This document shows positions 35,498 to 44,773 of a stretch of 64,000 nucleotides of DNA, piece by piece. The position numbers were made by a program, and so were the translations under genes. The stretch is from CAXTKD01 sp964244885. Its GTDB lineage: Bacteria > Pseudomonadota > Alphaproteobacteria > Sphingomonadales > Sphingomonadaceae. The first letter of the stretch is position 1. Every line of letters starts with the position of its first letter. The DNA lies in contig CAXTKD010000004.1 of assembly GCA_964244885.1 (NCBI GenBank), forward strand, positions 62,001 through 126,000, in the 5' to 3' direction. The notes beneath the pieces were generated by a model, which saw only the letters and a program-made list of their open reading frames with translations, searched no databases and was not told where the DNA came from.

Positions 35498-35567
35498 CGA
35501 TGCCCGGACTCGCGTCAAACCGACACAGATGATTGCGATGCGGGGAAATCGCGATTAGCCCGCGCCG

Positions 35568-36341
35568 GTGCCCGAGTTGCAGACGACGCGTGAATCGATG
35601 CTGGCCGGGCGGCCGCTCTCCGTCCGCATCGCCGACAGACTGGTGCGGCCCGCGGTCAACCGGGTGGTGGCGCGCTATTCGGCGGTGCCCGACCTGCCGG
35701 TCTTCGACGCGCGCGACTTCCCCGGGCTGGCCACCCTCAGCGAGAACTGGGCAAGCATCCGCGACGAGGCCGCCCTGGTGCTCGCCCACCGCGACGCCGT
35801 GCCGGCGCTCCGCGACATCTCGCCCGACCACGCCGACATCGCGACCGACGACAAGTGGAAGAGCTTCTTCCTCGTCGGCTACGGCCACAATGCCGAGGAC
35901 AACCGGCGGCGCTGCCCGGAGACCGCGCGGCTGGTCGACTCGGTGCCCGGGCTCAACTCGGCGTTCTTCTCGATCCTCGAGCCGGGCGCGCGCATCCCAC
36001 CGCACTTCGGCGTCACCAAGGGACTTCTGACCTGCCACCTCGGGCTGATCGTGCCCGAAGGCGACTGCCGGATGCGGGTAGATAGGCAGATCGTGCACTG
36101 GCGCGAGGGCGAATGCCTGGTGTTCGACGACACCTATGAGCACGAGGTGTGGAACGACACCGGGGCCGTCCGGGTCGTCCTGCTCGTACAGTTCAAACGG
36201 CCCATCCGCTACCCCGGCAAGCTCGCCGCCGACGCCTTCCTGTGGGGCGTGCGCCGCTCGGCGTTCGTCAGGGACGCGGTCGACGGCTTCTACGCGTGGG
36301 AAGCGGCCTACGCCCGCGCCGAGGCCAACCGGCCGGCTTGA
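35568..36341 (+). CDS. Aspartyl/asparaginyl beta-hydroxylase domain protein
   Basis: 257 aa with the AspH/LpxO-type core: FFSILEPGARIPPHFG (first Fe ligand His), GDCRMRVD, and the second His in YEHEVWNDT followed by the 2-oxoglutarate Arg in VRVVLLVQF. It would hydroxylate a peptide or lipid using Fe(II) and 2-oxoglutarate. The GTG start is divergent from the glycosidase. Confidence 0.88.
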   Translation: MPELQTTRESMLAGRPLSVRIADRLVRPAVNRVVARYSAVPDLPVFDARDFPGLATLSENWASIRDEAALVLAHRDAVPALRDISPDHADIATDDKWKSFFLVGYGHNAEDNRRRCPETARLVDSVPGLNSAFFSILEPGARIPPHFGVTKGLLTCHLGLIVPEGDCRMRVDRQIVHWREGECLVFDDTYEHEVWNDTGAVRVVLLVQFKRPIRYPGKLAADAFLWGVRRSAFVRDAVDGFYAWEAAYARAEANRPA

Positions 36342-36392
36342 CCTTGGGCGGGGCGCGCCGCACCGTCGCGCCTCGAACAAGGAGAGCCGGCC

Positions 36393-36821
36393 ATGCTCAA
36401 TGACTTCAAGACATTCGTCGCACGCGGCAACGTGCTAGACCTCGCGGTCGCGGTGATCATCGGCGGGGCGTTCGGCTCGATCGTCAAGTCGCTGACCGAC
36501 GACATCATCATGCCGGTCGTCGGCGCGATCTTCGGCGGGCTCGACTTCTCCGGCTATTTCATCCGGCTCGGCGCCATTCCCGCCAATTACGCCGGGTCGC
36601 TGACCAATTACGCGGCGCTGAAGGCGGCGGGCGTGCCGTTGCTGGGCTACGGCGCGTTCGTCACCGTGGCGATCAACTTCCTCATCCTGGCGTTCATCAT
36701 CTTCCTCCTCGTCCGCGCCGCGTCGCGGCTGGTGACGAGGCCCGCCGAAAGCGCCGCAGCGACGCCGGAGGACGTGCTGCTGCTCCGCGAGATCCGTGAC
36801 TCGCTCAATCGCCGGGCCTGA
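36393..36821 (+). CDS. mscL: Large-conductance mechanosensitive channel
   Basis: A 142-aa channel: amphipathic start LNDFKTFVARGNVLDLAVAV, first helix GGAFGSIVKSLTDDIIMPV, second helix FLILAFIIFLLVRA. AAGGAGAG precedes the ATG. It releases osmolytes on membrane tension. Confidence 0.96.
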   Translation: MLNDFKTFVARGNVLDLAVAVIIGGAFGSIVKSLTDDIIMPVVGAIFGGLDFSGYFIRLGAIPANYAGSLTNYAALKAAGVPLLGYGAFVTVAINFLILAFIIFLLVRAASRLVTRPAESAAATPEDVLLLREIRDSLNRRA

Positions 36822-36926
36822 GACGCAAACCCCGTTCCTGCGTTCTGGCTGAACGCGTCGTTCAGTAGCGGTTCAATACCGAACCTCTACAGACGGCTCA
36901 TGACAGCTCCAGGATCGGATCGAACC

Positions 36927-37577
36927 ATGCCCAAGCTTCCAACGCGATTTGCGGCGCTCGGCCTTCTGACCGCGGCGACGCTGCTCGGCGGCTGCGTCGA
37001 GGACGGGCGCGGCTACGGCGGCGTCCAGGTCGGCTACGGCGTCGGCGGCGGCTACGGCTATGATGGCTACGACGACGGTTATTACGGCGGCTACAACACC
37101 GGCTGGTACGGCGATTATTACTACCCGGGCTCGGGCTATTACATCTACGACCGCGCCGGCCGCCGCTCGCGCTGGACCGACGAGCAGCGCCGCCACTGGC
37201 AGCGCCACGACGACCGCGGCCAGCAAAGCGGCGATCGGCGAGGCGACAATCGCCGGGACAGCGACCGCCCCGATGGCGACCATCGCGATTGGCGCGGCAG
37301 TGGCCAACCCGGCGGCGAGCAGGCCGGTGCCCGGCAGGGCGGCGCTCGCCCCGAAGGCTACCGCCGCGACGGCGCGCAGGCCGAGGCCCGTTCGGAGCGG
37401 CGCGGCGACCGCTCGGCCCAACCGTCGCGCGGCTTTCGCGGCGACCAGAGCGGCAGCGCCAGCGCCCCGCCCGCTCAGGTCCGCGCGTCGCCACCGCCAA
37501 GCCAGCCGTCCGAGCCGCGCGGCGAAGCGCGGCAGGGCCGGGGCGACCGCGAGCACAGCCGGCGCGATCCACAGTAA
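36927..37577 (+). CDS. Putative lipoprotein, Gly/Tyr-rich then Arg/Gly/Asp-rich
   Basis: The ATG at 36927 gives a lipobox LLGGC at about residue 25, then a Gly-Tyr-rich segment (GYGVGGGYGYDGYDDGYYGG), then a long low-complexity region rich in Arg, Gly, Asp and Gln. It is probably disordered on the periplasmic or outer-membrane side. I recognise no family; a role in envelope binding is conjecture. Confidence 0.65.
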   Translation: MPKLPTRFAALGLLTAATLLGGCVEDGRGYGGVQVGYGVGGGYGYDGYDDGYYGGYNTGWYGDYYYPGSGYYIYDRAGRRSRWTDEQRRHWQRHDDRGQQSGDRRGDNRRDSDRPDGDHRDWRGSGQPGGEQAGARQGGARPEGYRRDGAQAEARSERRGDRSAQPSRGFRGDQSGSASAPPAQVRASPPPSQPSEPRGEARQGRGDREHSRRDPQ

Positions 37578-37620
37578 GAGACGCTTGGGCAATCCGCCCG
37601 TCCGGCGCTAGGTTGCCGGG

Positions 37621-38046
37621 ATGCCCGCCATCCCGGTCACCGACACGATCGCCATCGACAGCGACGAGCTCGAGGAGCGCTTCGTGCGCTCGAGCGGCTC
37701 GGGCGGGCAGAACGTCAACAAAGTGTCGTCGGCCTGCGAGCTTCGCTTCGACGCCTGTCGCTCGCCGTCGCTTCCCGACGAGGTCAAGGAGCGGCTTTAC
37801 CGTCTCGCCGGCTCGCGGCTGACCAACGACGGCGTCATCGTCATCTTCGCGCAGCGCTTCCGCGACCAGCCGCTCAACCGCCAGGACGCGCAGGACCGGC
37901 TCGTCGAGCTCATCCGCAAAGCCACCGAACGCCCCAAGTCGCGCCGCAAGACGCGGCCCACCAAGGCGTCGAAGGAGCGGCGGATCGAAGGCAAGGTCAA
38001 GCGCTCGACGGTCAAGGCGGGGCGCTCGCGGCCGCCGCTCGACTGA
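37621..38046 (+). CDS. arfB: Alternative ribosome-rescue factor ArfB (peptidyl-tRNA hydrolase)
   Basis: 141 aa with the catalytic GGQ in RSSGSGGQNVNKV and a long basic tail (KSRRKTRPTKASKERR) that enters the empty mRNA channel. It rescues stalled ribosomes. ArfB length and tail are complete. Confidence 0.94.
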   Translation: MPAIPVTDTIAIDSDELEERFVRSSGSGGQNVNKVSSACELRFDACRSPSLPDEVKERLYRLAGSRLTNDGVIVIFAQRFRDQPLNRQDAQDRLVELIRKATERPKSRRKTRPTKASKERRIEGKVKRSTVKAGRSRPPLD

Positions 38047-38206
38047 TCCGCATCCCCCCGTTCGGCCTTTTGGCGACAATGTTCGAAACCGGACATGCGG
38101 CGTCCGCTTATGGACAGACGCCAGCCGACCCCTGACCTTCCTCCCCCTTACGGGCGAGTGGCCTGTTTCTTGCAAAAACGCCCACGAAAACGTGAGGGGC
38201 CGGCGC

Positions 38207-40261
38207 ATGATTTCCAATATCAGACTCATCCTGGCGACGGCTGCGATCTGCGCCTGTCAGGCGGCACCGGCGGCGGCCCAGGCGGTGGAGGCGAGCGGGC
38301 GCACCGTTTATCAGCTGGCCTATTTCACCGCGTTCGCGCCCTCGTCGGCGCTCGACATCATCAACCGGGTTCCGGGTTTCGTGCTGGATCGCGGCGATAC
38401 CGAGGTGCGCGGCTTCAGCCAGGCGGCGGGCAACGTTGTGATCAACGGCCAGCGCACGAGCTCCAAGAGCGACACGCTCGACGTTATTCTCGCGCGCATC
38501 CCGGCGAGCCGGGTGGCGCGCGTGGAGATCGGCTCGGGCGACCTGTTCGGTTCCGAGTTCGCGGGCAAGCCGCAGGTGGTGAACCTCGTGCTCACCGCCG
38601 AGGGCGGCATCGCGGGCAACGCCACCGTCAGCGTCCGCCACTCGTTCGACGGCAAGGTACTACCCGAAGGCAGCCTGTCGGCGCTGACCAAGCGCGGCGC
38701 CTCGACCTTCAATGCCTCGATTGGCATCGACAACAACCGCACCAGCGAGGAAGGCACCGACACCCTGACGTCGCTGCCGGGCGGCCAGCTCCGCGAGTTC
38801 CGCCGCAAGGTCAACGCGATCCGCGAGCCCTATGGCTACGCCTCCGCGTCCTGGGATTACGCCGGCGGCGCCAACCGCACCGCGCATCTCAACGGCCGGG
38901 TGTCGATCGACCGCTTCGCGCTGACCCAATCCAACGACGTCTTCCCGGCCGGCGGAACGATCCGCGACGACCGGTTGACCCAGCGCTACCACCGCGAGGA
39001 CTATGAGATTGGCGGCGACGTGACGCGGCCGTTCCTCGGCGGCGGCCTGAAGCTTATCGGCTTGGCGACGCGCCGCGACAGGCGCAACGTCGACGTCTCC
39101 TACAATCGCGTCCAGAGCCAGGTGACCGGCGGCTTCTCGCAGACGCTCGCCGACCGCCGCGAGGAGAATGTGCTGCGGCTCGTCTGGAACCGTTCCGACG
39201 TCGCGGGCTGGAGCGTCGAGACCGGCGCCGAGGGCGTCCGCAACGAGCTCGACAGCGACGTCGACCTGTTCTCGTTCAACGCCGGCGGCGCGCCGACCCG
39301 CATCGACCTGCCGGTCGATCAGGCGACGGTCAAAGAATATCGCGGCGAGCTGTTCGCCAACGCCGGGCGGCCGCTGAGCCCGTCGCTGCGGCTCGACCTC
39401 GGCCTGACCTACGAGACCTCGCGGCTGACGGTGCGTGGCGACGCCCGCTCCGAACGTTCGCTCAATTTCCTGAAGCCCAAAGCGACGCTCGACTGGCGGC
39501 CGAGGGGCGGCTGGCACGCCCAGCTGTCGGTGTCGCGCACCGTCGCGCAGTTGCAGTTCGAGGACTTCATCAGCGCCGCCGAGCTGACCAACGACCGCGT
39601 CAACGGCGGCAACGCCAACCTGCTTCCGCAGCGCGCCTGGGAGGTGCTCGCGACGGTCGAGCATCCGCTCCTCGGCGACGGCCTCGCCAAGATCGAGGCG
39701 GGCTACAACCGCATCTCGCTGCTCCAGGACCGGGTGCCGACGCCCGAGGGCTTCGACGCGCCGGGCAACCTCGGCGACGGGCGGCTGATCCTGCTGCGCG
39801 GGACGGTCGACGCGCCGCTCGGCCGCTTCGGCATCAAGGGCGGCCGCCTGTCCGTAAGCACGACGCTCACCGACACGTCGGTCGAGGACCCTTACACTCT
39901 TCGCAATCGGCCTTTCTCGGCGCGCAACCGGATCGAGTTCGACGCGGATTTCCGGCAGGACCTCGGCAAGTTCGCCTGGGGGTTCTCGGTCTCGCGCGAC
40001 AGCCGCTTTACCTACTACCGCCAGAACGAGATCGACTCGTCGTTCAACGGCGGGGCCTATCTCCAGACCTTCGCCGAATACCGGCCGAACGCGAAGACGA
40101 CGCTGACCTTCGGGATCGACAATCTCAGCAACATCCCCGGCAAGCGCGAACGCGCCTTCTACGCCCCCGACCGGCGGACGCTGACCGCCAGCTCGCTCGA
40201 GCTGCGCGAGCGCAACCAGCATGTTCTTCCCTATCTCAGGCTGAAGAAGAATTTCGGCTAA
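38207..40261 (+). CDS. TonB-dependent receptor (684 aa)
   Basis: ATG 38207 follows GAGGGGC; the signal peptide ends near AAPAAAQA. The plug includes DIINRVPGFVLDRGDTEVRG and VVINGQR, of the smaller receptor type lacking a long N-terminal extension. The barrel ends LPYLRLKKNFG. No accessory transport or catabolic genes are adjacent, so the substrate is unknown. Confidence 0.9.
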   Translation: MISNIRLILATAAICACQAAPAAAQAVEASGRTVYQLAYFTAFAPSSALDIINRVPGFVLDRGDTEVRGFSQAAGNVVINGQRTSSKSDTLDVILARIPASRVARVEIGSGDLFGSEFAGKPQVVNLVLTAEGGIAGNATVSVRHSFDGKVLPEGSLSALTKRGASTFNASIGIDNNRTSEEGTDTLTSLPGGQLREFRRKVNAIREPYGYASASWDYAGGANRTAHLNGRVSIDRFALTQSNDVFPAGGTIRDDRLTQRYHREDYEIGGDVTRPFLGGGLKLIGLATRRDRRNVDVSYNRVQSQVTGGFSQTLADRREENVLRLVWNRSDVAGWSVETGAEGVRNELDSDVDLFSFNAGGAPTRIDLPVDQATVKEYRGELFANAGRPLSPSLRLDLGLTYETSRLTVRGDARSERSLNFLKPKATLDWRPRGGWHAQLSVSRTVAQLQFEDFISAAELTNDRVNGGNANLLPQRAWEVLATVEHPLLGDGLAKIEAGYNRISLLQDRVPTPEGFDAPGNLGDGRLILLRGTVDAPLGRFGIKGGRLSVSTTLTDTSVEDPYTLRNRPFSARNRIEFDADFRQDLGKFAWGFSVSRDSRFTYYRQNEIDSSFNGGAYLQTFAEYRPNAKTTLTFGIDNLSNIPGKRERAFYAPDRRTLTASSLELRERNQHVLPYLRLKKNFG

Positions 40262-40492
40262 AGGGAGCGACATTGACTTTCGGCAGCCATCCTGCCATAT
40301 CCCTCCCGTGGCGTCGGCGTCCGTCTTATCGGATGCTCTGGCGGGGCTAGCGTGATCGAGCCGCTCTCAAGCGGACCAGGCCCCCTTTCATTCGCCATTT
40401 AGCCAAAGGCTACCCATTTCACGCGGGTCGTCACCAAACGAGCGCGTTTGGGGATTCATCCTCGCGCGCTCCCCGCAGACCTGAAAGTTACC

Positions 40493-41785
40493 ATGACCAA
40501 ATTCTCCGAACTCGGCCTTGCCGAGCCGATCGCCCGAGCGATTGCCGAAAAGGGCTATGACACCCCGAGCCCGATCCAGAACCAGGCGATTCCGCCGGTG
40601 ATGGCAGGCCGCGACCTGTGCGGCATCGCGCAGACCGGCACCGGCAAGACCGCGGCGTTCGCGCTGCCAATCCTCCACCGCCTGGCGCAGACCAACGTCC
40701 AGCCGCCGCGCCACGGCTGCCGCGTCCTCGTCCTGGCGCCGACGCGCGAGCTGGCGAGCCAGATCGCCGAATCCTTCAACGCCTATGGCAAGCATCTGCG
40801 CCTGCGCACCGACACGGTGTTCGGCGGCGTTCCGATCAACCGCCAGATCCGCATGATGGAGCGCGGCCTCGACGTCCTCGTCGCGACCCCGGGCCGCCTG
40901 ATCGACCTGATCGATCAGCGCGCTCTGACCTTGGCGCATGTCGAGGTTCTCGTCCTCGACGAGGCCGACCAGATGCTCGACCTGGGCTTCATCCACGCTC
41001 TGAAGAAGATCGTGCCGATGCTGCCGCGCCGCCGCCAGTCGCTGTTCTTCTCGGCGACGATGCCGAAGACGATCTCCGAGCTCGCGTCCAAGTTCCTGAC
41101 CGATCCGGTCCAGGTCGCGGTCGCGCCCGTCTCGACCACCGCCGAGCGCGTCGAACAGCAGGTCGTGTTCGTCAACCAGACCGAGAAGCAGGCGCTTCTC
41201 ACCATGAAGCTCCGTGAGGAGGGCATGGACCGCGCTTTGGTGTTCACCCGCACCAAGCATGGCGCCGACCGCGTCGTCCGCCACCTCGAGGCCGCCGGCA
41301 TCAAGGCCGCGGCGATCCACGGCAACAAGAGCCAGCCGCAGCGCGAGAAGGCGCTCCACGCCTTCAAGACCGGCCAGATCCGAGTCCTCGTCGCCACCGA
41401 CATCGCGGCGCGCGGCATCGACATCGACGCGGTCAGCCACGTCTTCAACTTCGAGCTGCCGAACGTGCCCGAGCAATATGTCCACCGCATCGGCCGCACC
41501 GCGCGCGCCGGCGCCGGCGGCATTGCGATCTCGTTCTGCGCCGACGACGAGCGGCCCTACCTCCGCGACATCGAGAAGCTGACGCGCCAGAAGGTGCCGA
41601 TGACCCCGCTGCCGCAGGATTTCCTCGCCGAGGCCGCCAAGCTCCGCAAGTCGATGGGCCCGATCGCGCCACAGGAGGAAAGCCGAGACCACCGCCGCTT
41701 CGCCCCCGGCCAGGGCCGTCGTCCCTCGGGGCGTCACCCGGTCCAGGGTGCCACGGTCCATCGCGCCCGCTTCGGCGGCCGTTAA
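40493..41785 (+). CDS. DEAD-box RNA helicase (RhlE-like)
   Basis: 430 aa with Q motif, AQTGTGKTAAF, PTRELASQI, DEAD, SAT and HRIGRTARAG motifs, and a basic RG-rich C-terminus. RhlE-type helicases remodel rRNA and mRNA. The 231-bp gap upstream has no gene. A TTG-initiated DUF4169 gene begins at the base after its stop. Confidence 0.94.
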   Translation: MTKFSELGLAEPIARAIAEKGYDTPSPIQNQAIPPVMAGRDLCGIAQTGTGKTAAFALPILHRLAQTNVQPPRHGCRVLVLAPTRELASQIAESFNAYGKHLRLRTDTVFGGVPINRQIRMMERGLDVLVATPGRLIDLIDQRALTLAHVEVLVLDEADQMLDLGFIHALKKIVPMLPRRRQSLFFSATMPKTISELASKFLTDPVQVAVAPVSTTAERVEQQVVFVNQTEKQALLTMKLREEGMDRALVFTRTKHGADRVVRHLEAAGIKAAAIHGNKSQPQREKALHAFKTGQIRVLVATDIAARGIDIDAVSHVFNFELPNVPEQYVHRIGRTARAGAGGIAISFCADDERPYLRDIEKLTRQKVPMTPLPQDFLAEAAKLRKSMGPIAPQEESRDHRRFAPGQGRRPSGRHPVQGATVHRARFGGR

Positions 41786-41962
41786 TTGGGCGAGGTCGTT
41801 AACCTGAACCGGCGGCGCAAGGCGGCAGCCCGCGCCGCCGCCCAGCAACTGGCGGCCGCCAATCGCGCCGCGCATGGACGGACCAATGTCGAGCGCACGC
41901 TCGACGAGGCCGACACCGCGCGGCGCGATGCCCTGCTCGACGGGGCCAGGATCGAGCCTTAA
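41786..41962 (+). CDS. DUF4169 family small protein
   Basis: 58 aa from a TTG that directly abuts the helicase TAA. The sequence GEVVNLNRRRKAAARAAA, NRAAHGRT and ARIEP match the DUF4169 pattern seen widely in alphaproteobacteria. The role is unknown. It is probably translated by termination-reinitiation from the helicase. Confidence 0.82.
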   Translation: MGEVVNLNRRRKAAARAAAQQLAAANRAAHGRTNVERTLDEADTARRDALLDGARIEP

Positions 41963-41972
41963 ACCTGCGGCG

Positions 41973-42836
41973 GTGAAACGCCTGCTTCGCCCCTTCGTCC
42001 TGCTCGGCGCGGCGCTCGCCTCCGCCTGCTCGCCGCTCCAGGCGCTCAACCGCAGCGACCGCCTGCTCGGCAGCGGCGGCGTCCGCATGGTGGCGGAGGG
42101 AATCGCCTTTGGCGCCGACCCGCGCCAGCGGCTCGACATCTATGCGCCCGCGCATGCCGCGCACGCGCCGGTCATCGTCTTTTTCTATGGCGGCAGCTGG
42201 GCGAGTGGGCGGCGGCAGGACTATGGCTTTGCCGCCCGCGCCTTCGCCAGCCGAGGCTTCGTCGTGGTCGTCCCCGACTACCGGCTGGTGCCATCGGTCA
42301 GATTTCCGGCTTTCATCGAGGACGGCGCCGCTGCCGTCGGCTGGACCGCGCGCCACATCGGCGGCTACGGCGGCGACCCGTCGCGCCTGGCGCTCGCGGG
42401 GCATTCCGCCGGCGCCTATGTCGCGGTGATCCTGGCGGTCGACCGGCGCTGGCTCGACGCCGCGCATGTCGACCCCAAGGCGATCCGCGCCGTCGCGGGC
42501 CTCGCCGGGCCTTACGACTTCTATCCCTTCGACAAGCCCGCCTCGATCGCTGCCTTCGGGCAAGCGGCCCATCCGAAGGCGACGCAGCCGATCAATTTCG
42601 CCCGTGCCGACGCGCCGCCCGCCTTCCTCGCGCACGGCGAAAGGGACGACACGGTCCGCCCGCGCAACAGCATCCGCATGGCTGCGGCCCTCGACGGCGC
42701 GGGCGCGCCTGCGACCTTACGGCTGTATCCCAAGCTCGATCATATCGGCATTCTGCTGGCGCTCTCCAGGCCGTTTCGCGGCAAGGCGCCCGTGGTCGAC
42801 GACATCGCCGGCTTTCTGCACGACAAGATGGGTTGA
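41973..42836 (+). CDS. Alpha/beta hydrolase (carboxylesterase-like lipoprotein)
   Basis: 287 aa from GTG 41973; N-terminus LLRPFVLLGAALASAC resembles a lipobox. The hydrolase core shows FFYGGSWASG (oxyanion), nucleophile Ser in AGHSAGAYV, Asp in GERDDTV and His in KLDHIG. Probably an esterase near the membrane. The start lacks a good ribosome site but follows DUF4169 closely. Confidence 0.83.
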   Translation: MKRLLRPFVLLGAALASACSPLQALNRSDRLLGSGGVRMVAEGIAFGADPRQRLDIYAPAHAAHAPVIVFFYGGSWASGRRQDYGFAARAFASRGFVVVVPDYRLVPSVRFPAFIEDGAAAVGWTARHIGGYGGDPSRLALAGHSAGAYVAVILAVDRRWLDAAHVDPKAIRAVAGLAGPYDFYPFDKPASIAAFGQAAHPKATQPINFARADAPPAFLAHGERDDTVRPRNSIRMAAALDGAGAPATLRLYPKLDHIGILLALSRPFRGKAPVVDDIAGFLHDKMG

Positions 42837-42859
42837 GCGGCGGAGCCGGGGAGGCGAGA

Positions 42860-44416
42860 ATGGCATCGCGCAATCGCGTTCTGGATTTCATCATTCGCCA
42901 CCGCTTCACCATTCGCGACCTTGGCCTGCTGCTGCTGGCGTTGCTCGTCGCCGGCTATCTGGCGTTCGAGGTCGACGTCTTCGAGAACGAGAGCCGCGAG
43001 ACCGTCCACGAGGAGACCCTCGAGCTCGACGAATCCCTGGCGCTCGGCGGTCTCTTGTCGCTGGGGCTGCTGGCCTTCGCGGCGCGGAAATATTTCGACC
43101 AGAAACGCGAGACCGAGCGGCGCGCCGCCGCCGAGCGCCAGGTCCGCGAACTGGCGTTCCAGGACGGCCTCACCGGGCTCGCCAACCGCCGCCAGTTCGA
43201 GGACGCGCTGAAGGCGGCGCTCGCAGCACCCCCCGCCGCCGATGCCACCCACGCCCTGTTCCTGCTCGACCTCAACGGCTTCAAGCAGGTCAACGACGTC
43301 CACGGCCACGCGGTCGGCGACGAACTGCTCGTGGTCGTGGCGCAGCGGTTGCTGTCGGCGATGCGCGACGGCGACCTCGTCGCGCGCTTCGGCGGCGACG
43401 AATTCGCCATCCTGTCGCGCCACCTTCTCGGTGCGGAGGCGGCGACAAGCATCGCGCTTCGCGTCATCCAGGCCTTCGAGGCGCCGATCCGCACCGCCAA
43501 GGCGATCCACGCCATCGGCGTCGGCATCGGCGTGGCGCTGCTTCCCGGCGACGCCGACACGATGGGCGAAGCCCTGCGGAAGGCCGACGTGGCGCTCTAT
43601 CGCGCAAAGGCCGAACGGCGCTCGGCGCTGCGCTTCTTCGAGACGACGATGGACGAGCGGCTGCGCGAGCGGGACCGCATCGAGCAGGCGTTGCGCGAAG
43701 CGCTCGCGACGGGTGCCATCGTGCCGCTGTTCCAACCCTCGGTTGATCTCGACACCGGGCGGATCACCAGCTTCGAAGTGGTGCCGAGTTGGACCCATGC
43801 CGAGTTTGGCGACGTGCCGCCCGAGCGCTTCGTGCCGATCGCTGAGGAGGTCGGGCTGATCCACGACATGTCCGAAGCGCTGCTGCGAACGGCCTGCGCC
43901 ACCGCCACGAGCTGGCCGCCCTCTATCACGCTGGCGTTCAACCTGTTCGCCAGCCAGATGAAGGACCGCGAGCTGGCCGGGCGGATATCGCGGCTGCTCG
44001 CCGAGACCGGCTTCGCGCCCGCCCGCCTGGAGATCGGCATAACCGAGGCCACGCTGGTCGCGGACATGGAGGCGGCGCAGGAATTGCTCGGCGGCCTGCG
44101 CGAGACCGGCGTGTCGATCACGCTCGACAATTTCGGCACCGGCTATTCGAGCCTCTACCACCTGCGCAATTTCAAGCTCGACAAGATCAATATCGACCGC
44201 AGCTTCATCGAGACGATAACCATCGACCGGCGCAATGCCGACATCGTCGGCGCTCTCGTCGGGCTCGGGCATGGCCTCGGGCTGACGGTGACCGCGAAGG
44301 GCGTTGCCGACCGGCAGCAGCAGGCCGCGCTCAGCGCCAGCGGAGTCGAGCAGGGACAGGGTGCTTATTACGGCCGTGCGATCTCCGCCGGCGATACGCT
44401 GGCCGCGCTCGCCTGA
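42860..44416 (+). CDS. GGDEF protein with degenerate EAL domain
   Basis: The ATG at 42860 has GGGGAGG upstream. Two membrane helices (about 15-80) are followed by a GGDEF domain (FGGDEF intact; RDGD five residues before it is a likely c-di-GMP inhibition site). The EAL domain is altered: EVV instead of EAL, DNFGTG instead of DDFGTG, and AKGVA instead of AEGVE. It is probably an active diguanylate cyclase with a non-catalytic, possibly binding, EAL domain. It follows the esterase gene. Confidence 0.88.
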   Translation: MASRNRVLDFIIRHRFTIRDLGLLLLALLVAGYLAFEVDVFENESRETVHEETLELDESLALGGLLSLGLLAFAARKYFDQKRETERRAAAERQVRELAFQDGLTGLANRRQFEDALKAALAAPPAADATHALFLLDLNGFKQVNDVHGHAVGDELLVVVAQRLLSAMRDGDLVARFGGDEFAILSRHLLGAEAATSIALRVIQAFEAPIRTAKAIHAIGVGIGVALLPGDADTMGEALRKADVALYRAKAERRSALRFFETTMDERLRERDRIEQALREALATGAIVPLFQPSVDLDTGRITSFEVVPSWTHAEFGDVPPERFVPIAEEVGLIHDMSEALLRTACATATSWPPSITLAFNLFASQMKDRELAGRISRLLAETGFAPARLEIGITEATLVADMEAAQELLGGLRETGVSITLDNFGTGYSSLYHLRNFKLDKINIDRSFIETITIDRRNADIVGALVGLGHGLGLTVTAKGVADRQQQAALSASGVEQGQGAYYGRAISAGDTLAALA

Positions 44417-44453
44417 CCACTATTGCGACGCACTTGCATCTCTCCGCGACTCT

Positions 44454-44468
44454 TGATAATCATTCGCA
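44454..44468. promoter_or_regulatory. Fur-like box upstream of bfd
   Basis: TGATAATCATTCGCA resembles the alphaproteobacterial Fur pattern (TGCGAAT-N-ATTCGCA) with three mismatches in one half. It lies about 25 bp before the GTG of bfd, where it could block transcription when iron is high. Confidence 0.55.
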
Positions 44469-44493
44469 GTCGCTTTCAGGGAGTGGAGCCGCC

Positions 44494-44670
44494 GTGATCG
44501 TTTGCGTCTGCAACGCGCTTCGCGAATCGCAAGTCCGGAGCGCCGCTCGCGGCACCCCTGGTTGCGCCAAGGCCGCGTATGCGAGCCTCGGCTGCAAGCC
44601 GCAGTGCGGCCAGTGCCTTCCCTTCGCGCAGCGGCTTGTCCGCGAGGAGCGGTCGGCGCTCGCCGCCTAA
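44494..44670 (+). CDS. bfd: Bacterioferritin-associated ferredoxin
   Basis: A 58-aa [2Fe-2S] protein with Cys pairs in VCVCN and CKPQCGQC, matching the BFD-like fold. Known Bfd reduces ferric iron in bacterioferritin to release it; bfr follows 100 bp later, supporting this. GTG start. Confidence 0.92.
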   Translation: MIVCVCNALRESQVRSAARGTPGCAKAAYASLGCKPQCGQCLPFAQRLVREERSALAA

Positions 44671-44677
44671 GTAAAAC

Positions 44678-44692
44678 TGCGTCTTATTCGCA
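44678..44692. promoter_or_regulatory. Fur-like box upstream of bfr
   Basis: TGCGTCTTATTCGCA has TGCG and ATTCGCA halves of a 15-bp Fur-type palindrome with two mismatches, about 82 bp before the bfr start. With the box at 44454 it suggests iron control of both genes. Confidence 0.55.
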
Positions 44693-44773
44693 GTAATACC
44701 TGCGATTCGCTCTCACATTGCCTTTGCCTCACAATCGATTTAGGCGCGGATCCAATCGATGTGGAGACGAGCG

